64,000 nt of DNA from Synanceia verrucosa (Eukaryota; Chordata; Actinopteri; Perciformes; Synanceiidae): the NCBI GenBank assembly GCA_029721515.1, contig CM056559.1:25663565-25727564 (forward strand), written 5' to 3'. The translations under genes were made by a program, and so were the position numbers. A model generated the notes under the pieces. The model saw only the letters and a list, made by a program, of their open reading frames with translations. It was not told the DNA's origin and did not search any database. Every line of letters begins with the position of its first letter. Within the stretch, counting starts at the first letter, position 1. Of the stretch, positions 59,461 through 64,000 are shown piece by piece.

Positions 59461-60595
59461 TGCATGTGTCTGTAAATGAACAGGAGCCGAGACGCACATC
59501 TTTCAAGTACATGCACATCCTGACTTGGTCATTAGGTTAATACATGGATGTTACAGCGCCAAATTATACATATAATTTCAGTTCTTAGTGTTTTCCGATA
59601 CATGATTTTATAGCCTTTGTCAATCTGAAGTTGATTTGTCTCCCTTTATGATCTACGGTCTGTAGAGTAAGAAGCTGTTGAAAAGAGAAGCTTGTCACGT
59701 CTGCTTGTCTCTTAAATTGTCTCTGTATTATCTCTGTCTTAAAAGATCATTATTTTGTAGATATGACTTCTCCAGCAGGATCTAATAGTTAGGGCTGTGC
59801 CACACAAACAAGTTAATGAATGAATCAATGTATTTGCAGTTCATTCGTCATCATGCGTTGAGGCCTCCTTCTTTTGAAAGATTAGAGCTCTGAGGTCAAC
59901 ATCCACACCTCATGTCTATTTGGCTCATGGTTTTTCTTTTTCCTTTGATCAGTAGACCCAGTGAGTAGTTAAAGATCATTTTAAAATAACAAAAAACATT
60001 AGACACCTTCTGTGCTTAAACCTTGTTTTCTAACGTTAGTTAGCCTTGTACAGACTCAGCAGTCCACGTGAACTGATAAGTTCTCTTCGGTGCTAACCCC
60101 AGTGGAAATGAAGAACAAAAGAAAAAAATTGAACTATATATTAGAATTACAACATTTTCTGATGTTGATATGGTGGTCGAACAACAGGAGTCTAAAAGAT
60201 GCAGCTTAGTAAACAAAGCTCTAGAATACTGCAGTCATTAGAGCTCATGTGAGGCTTCTCAGCAAAGCTGGTTCCCTGCAGCTCGAACAGTGTGTTCAGC
60301 ACTTAAATGCAAACCAGCACTCAGTGGTTCAGAAGTGTATATGCTCTGGCTATGAATATATTCCAGGATACACGCATTACCGCTAGCAGATATTCAGAAT
60401 ATCACTATTTAAGCCCCTGACAATTATTTTCTCAATCAGCTTCTTTTAATATCAGTTTCATGGACTCAAAGTTAGAGCATTTATCTTATTTCACATCAAG
60501 CATTTCCATATTTCAGGTCCCCATCTCTCCATTTATGCACATATATACATATATTTATATATCTTCATTTTTATTTCTTTATATATGTGTGCCTT
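59461..60595. other. Unassigned non-coding stretch
   Basis: No gene recognised. An isolated TTAGGGCTGTGCCACAC near 59789 resembles a hAT left end but no matching right end was found. AT-rich with ATATAT words at 60540-60590. Confidence 0.45.
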
Positions 60596-61298
60596 TAAAG
60601 GAATGGTATGTAGGATTGTGGCCAAAACTGGTGCTGCAATACTTTCAAATTACTGTAGAGCAGTGTCTCCCCTCTCCCTCTCTCCTGACTAGAGGTTGCC
60701 AGTTCGGCTGCAGGATCCAACAGGAACAGAAAGTGTAACAGTGAATGAGAAGCAGCCACCTTGGGCATCATCATGCGCTTAGAAGAAGTAAAATGTGCCA
60801 GAGGAGAGCTGTGGCGGGACGGGGAAAGAGAGCAGAGCTCTGGGGCCGTGGCCGGGGGTATGTGATGAGAGTGCTGCTGCCCGGCCACTTTCAGCCGTCT
60901 CCATCTTTCAAAGGCATCTCCTATACAAATCCTTGTTTTATTTCAGAGTTTGTCACAACATATTTTGGATTCATAACGAGGTCTTTCGTAACGTCAGGCA
61001 TTATTTATCCGACATGTTCATAGCTGCAGCTGTGCTGACTAGAGCAGAGATGCTGACACACTACTGACTTGATGATTGGGAGATAGGTGGAGGGTGGAGC
61101 GTCAGACCAAAACACAGCATGACAACATCAACATCAGCTGAGGGCTGCAGCTTGGCTTTTTAAATGAGAATATCCTGGCTGGACTACTGTTGTCACTGAT
61201 ATAAGTATTTGAAATGAACATAATTTCTTAATGTCTTGTGACATATCGGGGTCATTTTATGATTAATTTAAATACTTTTCTTACATATTGTACCTTTA
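60596..61298. mobile_element. 703-bp non-autonomous DNA transposon (MITE), class unassigned
   Basis: Left end TAAAGGAATGGTATGTAGGA; right end, reverse-complemented, TAAAGGTACAATATGTAAGA: 15 of 20 identical. The next bases inside the left end (TTGTGGCCAAAACTGGTGCT) are a phrase I know from a common teleost repeat. No transposase frame. Frames inside it at 60595-60888 (minus) and 60745-61067 (plus) reach about 97 codons and have no domain. Target duplication ambiguous because the flanks are T/A-rich (CTT or TTA possible). Confidence 0.62.
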
Positions 61299-61639
61299 AG
61301 CCAAGTGACAAAATTTCATTATGTGTACATAATGGCAAAAAGTCTCTTGAATCTTGAATATAGTAGGTTTTGTCTGAGCATGTGTATTTAAGATGTGTGG
61401 CAACAGCAACATAATAATAACTTAATTCTTCTAAAAGTAACCCATTTTTAAACTGCAAAAAATGTTTTTTTCATTATTGTAGTGTCATGGCCTAACACAA
61501 TTAAGAGTGAAAATTCAAAAGCAGAATATTTAATAATTAAACAGACTCTCCCAGGCATATATGAGACAAACATTGTTATGTCACATAACCACATTGATCA
61601 GTGTGCATTAGTGCAGTACATTTGACTGTATATGTTTGC

Positions 61640-62050
61640 ATTCAGATGATATCAGGAGCTTCCCCAGATGCCTGAAAGATGTCTTATAGATATGAAATAT
61701 AGCTGATTAACCTTTCAGCTTCTGCATCGGCATGTCAATTTGCTCTTCCATCCCTGGCAGAAAGACCTTGATGGCCCTCTCAATAGAGATGACACCTGCC
61801 AGTCATGTATCTGATGTGTCGATATCAACCCGGTCAACCCTTTAAAGTCCACCAACAAGGCTAAATGCTGCACGCTGTAGATGCAGCGTCAAGCATCGTC
61901 CCTCACAGCCCTGTTTAATACAGCTGTGCTTTCAAAAATTAGCCCACAAGGGAGACATGCTGATTAGCGTGGCGCAAGAGTGCAAACGCCAGTTCTCAAA
62001 CAGGAAATGATGATGAAACAACCCAAGCTCTGATTCTCACATAATTATTT
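61640..62050. promoter_or_regulatory. Candidate conserved non-coding (enhancer-like) stretch
   Basis: Repeat-free; words such as GCTGATTAACCTTTCAGC, AAAAATTAGCCCACAAGGG and CATGCTGATTAGCGTGGCGC look like vertebrate conserved non-coding DNA. No open frame of note. Compositional call. Confidence 0.25.
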
Positions 62051-62379
62051 TAGACATTTCAAAGTCTTAAAAATGACTAATAAAAGGGAGCCAATCTTTT
62101 GTTTTATGTGTGATTTTTTTGTTTTTGGCTTTGCTGAATCTCTACTGGATGAGCTGGTTCTTTGTTGTTGAGATGTAGAGCAGGTCCCAGTACTTTGCAC
62201 ATTATCAGTAGCTTTTCCCCAAAACACATAAATAGCGTGCCAGGCCAACAAATTCAAATAAGCCCATTTCATTTCAGACAGAATTTATGATGCTGCATTT
62301 CATCCCATAGTATTACTGGAGTATTTGAGCACTGCTATTTTTTTTCCCTGTCTTGCGTCTCCTTCAGTAGCACCACGTC

Positions 62380-62680
62380 ATCAACTGATTCACCTCTTTT
62401 CGCCCCGTAACATACCGAAGCAGAACACACTGATGGATCGCATAAGAGCTAAATGTGCAGAGTGGAGAGATGAGGTGGCAGTTCCATGCTGTGGAGACAA
62501 GGCCCGATTTGACATCCTGTAATAATAACAGCAGGCTGTGCAGTGAGAAGGGAAAGCAGCGCCAAAGACAGCAATAGGCGGGAAGGGTTGACGCTCCACC
62601 GCCAGTAATTGTGGAGTAATGAATACAATTTGCAGCTCTAAGAGGAATATGGCTTGCATTAGCAACAATAGGTCTCTCCC
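62380..62680. promoter_or_regulatory. Candidate conserved non-coding stretch
   Basis: Repeat-free, moderately GC-rich, containing GATGGATCGCATAAGAGC, GCAGCGCCAAAGACAGCAAT and CCGCCAGTAATTGTGGAGTA words. Minus-strand open frames of 126 and 92 codons overlap in two phases and lack domains. Confidence 0.22.
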
Positions 62681-63060
62681 CTATACTGTCAGCACAAGAT
62701 TCATAAGTGTAAAAAAACAGATGCAGTGATATATCCTTGTGCAATGCAAAACAGGTTCTCTAATAAAACTCCTCATCAATAAAATTATTTTATAAGCTTC
62801 ACAAAAGGAAAGTAGCGTTTAGTATTAGTCCTGCCGTTATTTTGTTCACACTGTACACACACTGACTGACAATTGTGCTGTATGATGATATGAGGCTGAA
62901 AAAAAAGACAAAACAGAAGCTATGACAGCCAGAGGAAGCACAGTGCATCTCCTGAGATTTAATAGCAGCGCCCCGCTCTTGCTTTAGAGTCTCCTGCCTA
63001 TGTCTCAATGAGGCACCATCTGTCACCGGCTCATTACATCCAACACACTGCCAACCCTGC

Positions 63061-63560
63061 ATCACAAAGAGGAAACTAGGGAGACCTTTAAATGAGGATG
63101 GATGGGTCAGAGTGACGTCAGACTGGCAGGAGAACCGTCAGGGCCTCTGCACTGCTGATATGTACATACTGACTTTGAGCAGCAGTTCATTAGATACCAG
63201 TTTTTACCCGCTGCATGTTTGGCCTCCGCCCTCTTCTACTGACAGTGGCTGTGGAGATTTAAAGTCTTCAAGTGCAACTGCTATTTGGAGCAGCTTCAGA
63301 GGAAACTTCGATAAACACGATACACAGAAATTTAACTGGCCTGGCACTTGCATAGCCTCAGGGGTGAAATCTCACCTGTGCCAAGCAAATTTGAATCAAG
63401 CACTCCTGCAAATTCCTGAGTTGTTTGTAACCATTTTTGATGAATAATTTTCCCCCTCTAGGTCTGCTGGCCAAGTCTCAAAACAATCATTCCTGCCCTG
63501 ATTAATGACTTGCTCTAAGCACTGATGCATGCCAACCAAGATGGAGGGGCTTGATGACAG
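63061..63560. promoter_or_regulatory. Candidate conserved non-coding stretch with a perfect CRE
   Basis: TGACGTCA at 63113-63120 without a nearby TATA box; downstream are repeat-free words such as GAGCAGCAGTTCATTAGATA and GCCAAGCAAATTTGAATCAA. Open frames (111 codons plus) have no domain. Enhancer or promoter role is inference. Confidence 0.2.
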
Positions 63561-64000
63561 GAGAGGATTTGTGGCGGTCTGGGGGCTTTGAGGCAGAGAC
63601 GATAAAAAACCGAGCATCAAATGTTACTCCAAGTCTATTCTGATGCGATTACGTCACCAGGGATCTCCCTACAGGGATTGGCTGCACGGATGTTATACTT
63701 GACCGATGGCAGGTCCTGAAGAAGTTAAAGGGTTATAACAGCTCAGTTGTCTGTGTTCTTTCTATGAGAATTTTAGTCATAAATGCACTTAAAAAAACAG
63801 AAGAGTGGTTTTCATTTGTGAAGATTGTCTTGAAGAACAAAATGTGCAACTATTCCATACAGAGTTTACTTTCTGCTGTAATCTAAAATCAAACTGGAAA
63901 AAGTCCTATTGGCTTTTTGTTGAAGGAACTAGTGCAATGCTAACATGCAAAATCCAAAATCTCAACATCCCTACAGCACTTTATACTCTTCAGATCACTA
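63561..64000. other. Unassigned non-coding stretch to window end
   Basis: Nothing recognised. Confidence 0.45.

Noticed and set aside
1..64000. CRISPR arrays, prokaryotic operons or defence systems
   Set aside because: The only tandem repeats are microsatellites and one minisatellite, and no compact gene arrangement or bacterial-type genes exist; the DNA is vertebrate.

Overview
This window is vertebrate nuclear DNA, most likely from a ray-finned (teleost) fish. The reasons are the very frequent, long, pure (CA/TG)n arrays, about one per 3-4 kb, several fused to (GA)n; dispersed elements of kinds typical of teleost genomes (short hAT and piggyBac-like non-autonomous transposons, a LINE/SINE tail ending in ATACAAATAAAATTGA, and a SINE-like repeat with the phrase CCTTGGGCAAGACA); and long AT-rich non-coding stretches without any compact gene arrangement. 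The species cannot be named from the sequence. Nothing looks bacterial, archaeal or viral.

I could not identify a protein-coding gene with confidence. The longest open frames (195 codons at 58847-59434 plus; 185 codons at 38992-39549 minus) are about as long as chance predicts for 64 kb read in six frames. They show no recognisable domain, and many shorter frames are just translated microsatellite. The window is therefore either gene desert or the inside of one or more very long introns. I found no tRNA, rRNA, recognisable microRNA or CRISPR array.

Layout. 0-10 kb: CA/TG arrays, a complete piggyBac-like MITE with TTAA target duplications (3801-4215), a LINE/SINE tail (6872-7070), a 128-bp hAT MITE with 8-bp target duplications (7643-7770) and a 700-bp pyrimidine-rich tract. 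10-30 kb: mostly unique sequence with several stretches that look like conserved non-coding elements by composition, interrupted by a SINE-like copy (10718-10861), an (AT)n array (16615-16670), CA arrays and a possible retroelement remnant (22980-23555). 30-37 kb: a cAMP-response-element/TATA/splice-donor arrangement that could be an orphan promoter and first exon (31431-31664), a second piggyBac-like copy swollen by an (AT)n/CACGTG hairpin (32388-32708), and a 586-bp hAT element (35834-36419). 40-47 kb: a third, truncated and inverted piggyBac-like copy, further repeat tails and another SINE-like copy. 50-54 kb: the oddest part. It holds two TATA-plus-ATG arrangements, a perfect 50-bp palindrome with no loop, a pure T48 run and a foldback transposon. 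55-64 kb: a 703-bp MITE and more sequence that looks like candidate regulatory DNA.

No set of genes working together can be described. What can be read is the history of small transposons, microsatellite growth inside one of them, and a few candidate promoters and enhancers that need transcript or comparative data.
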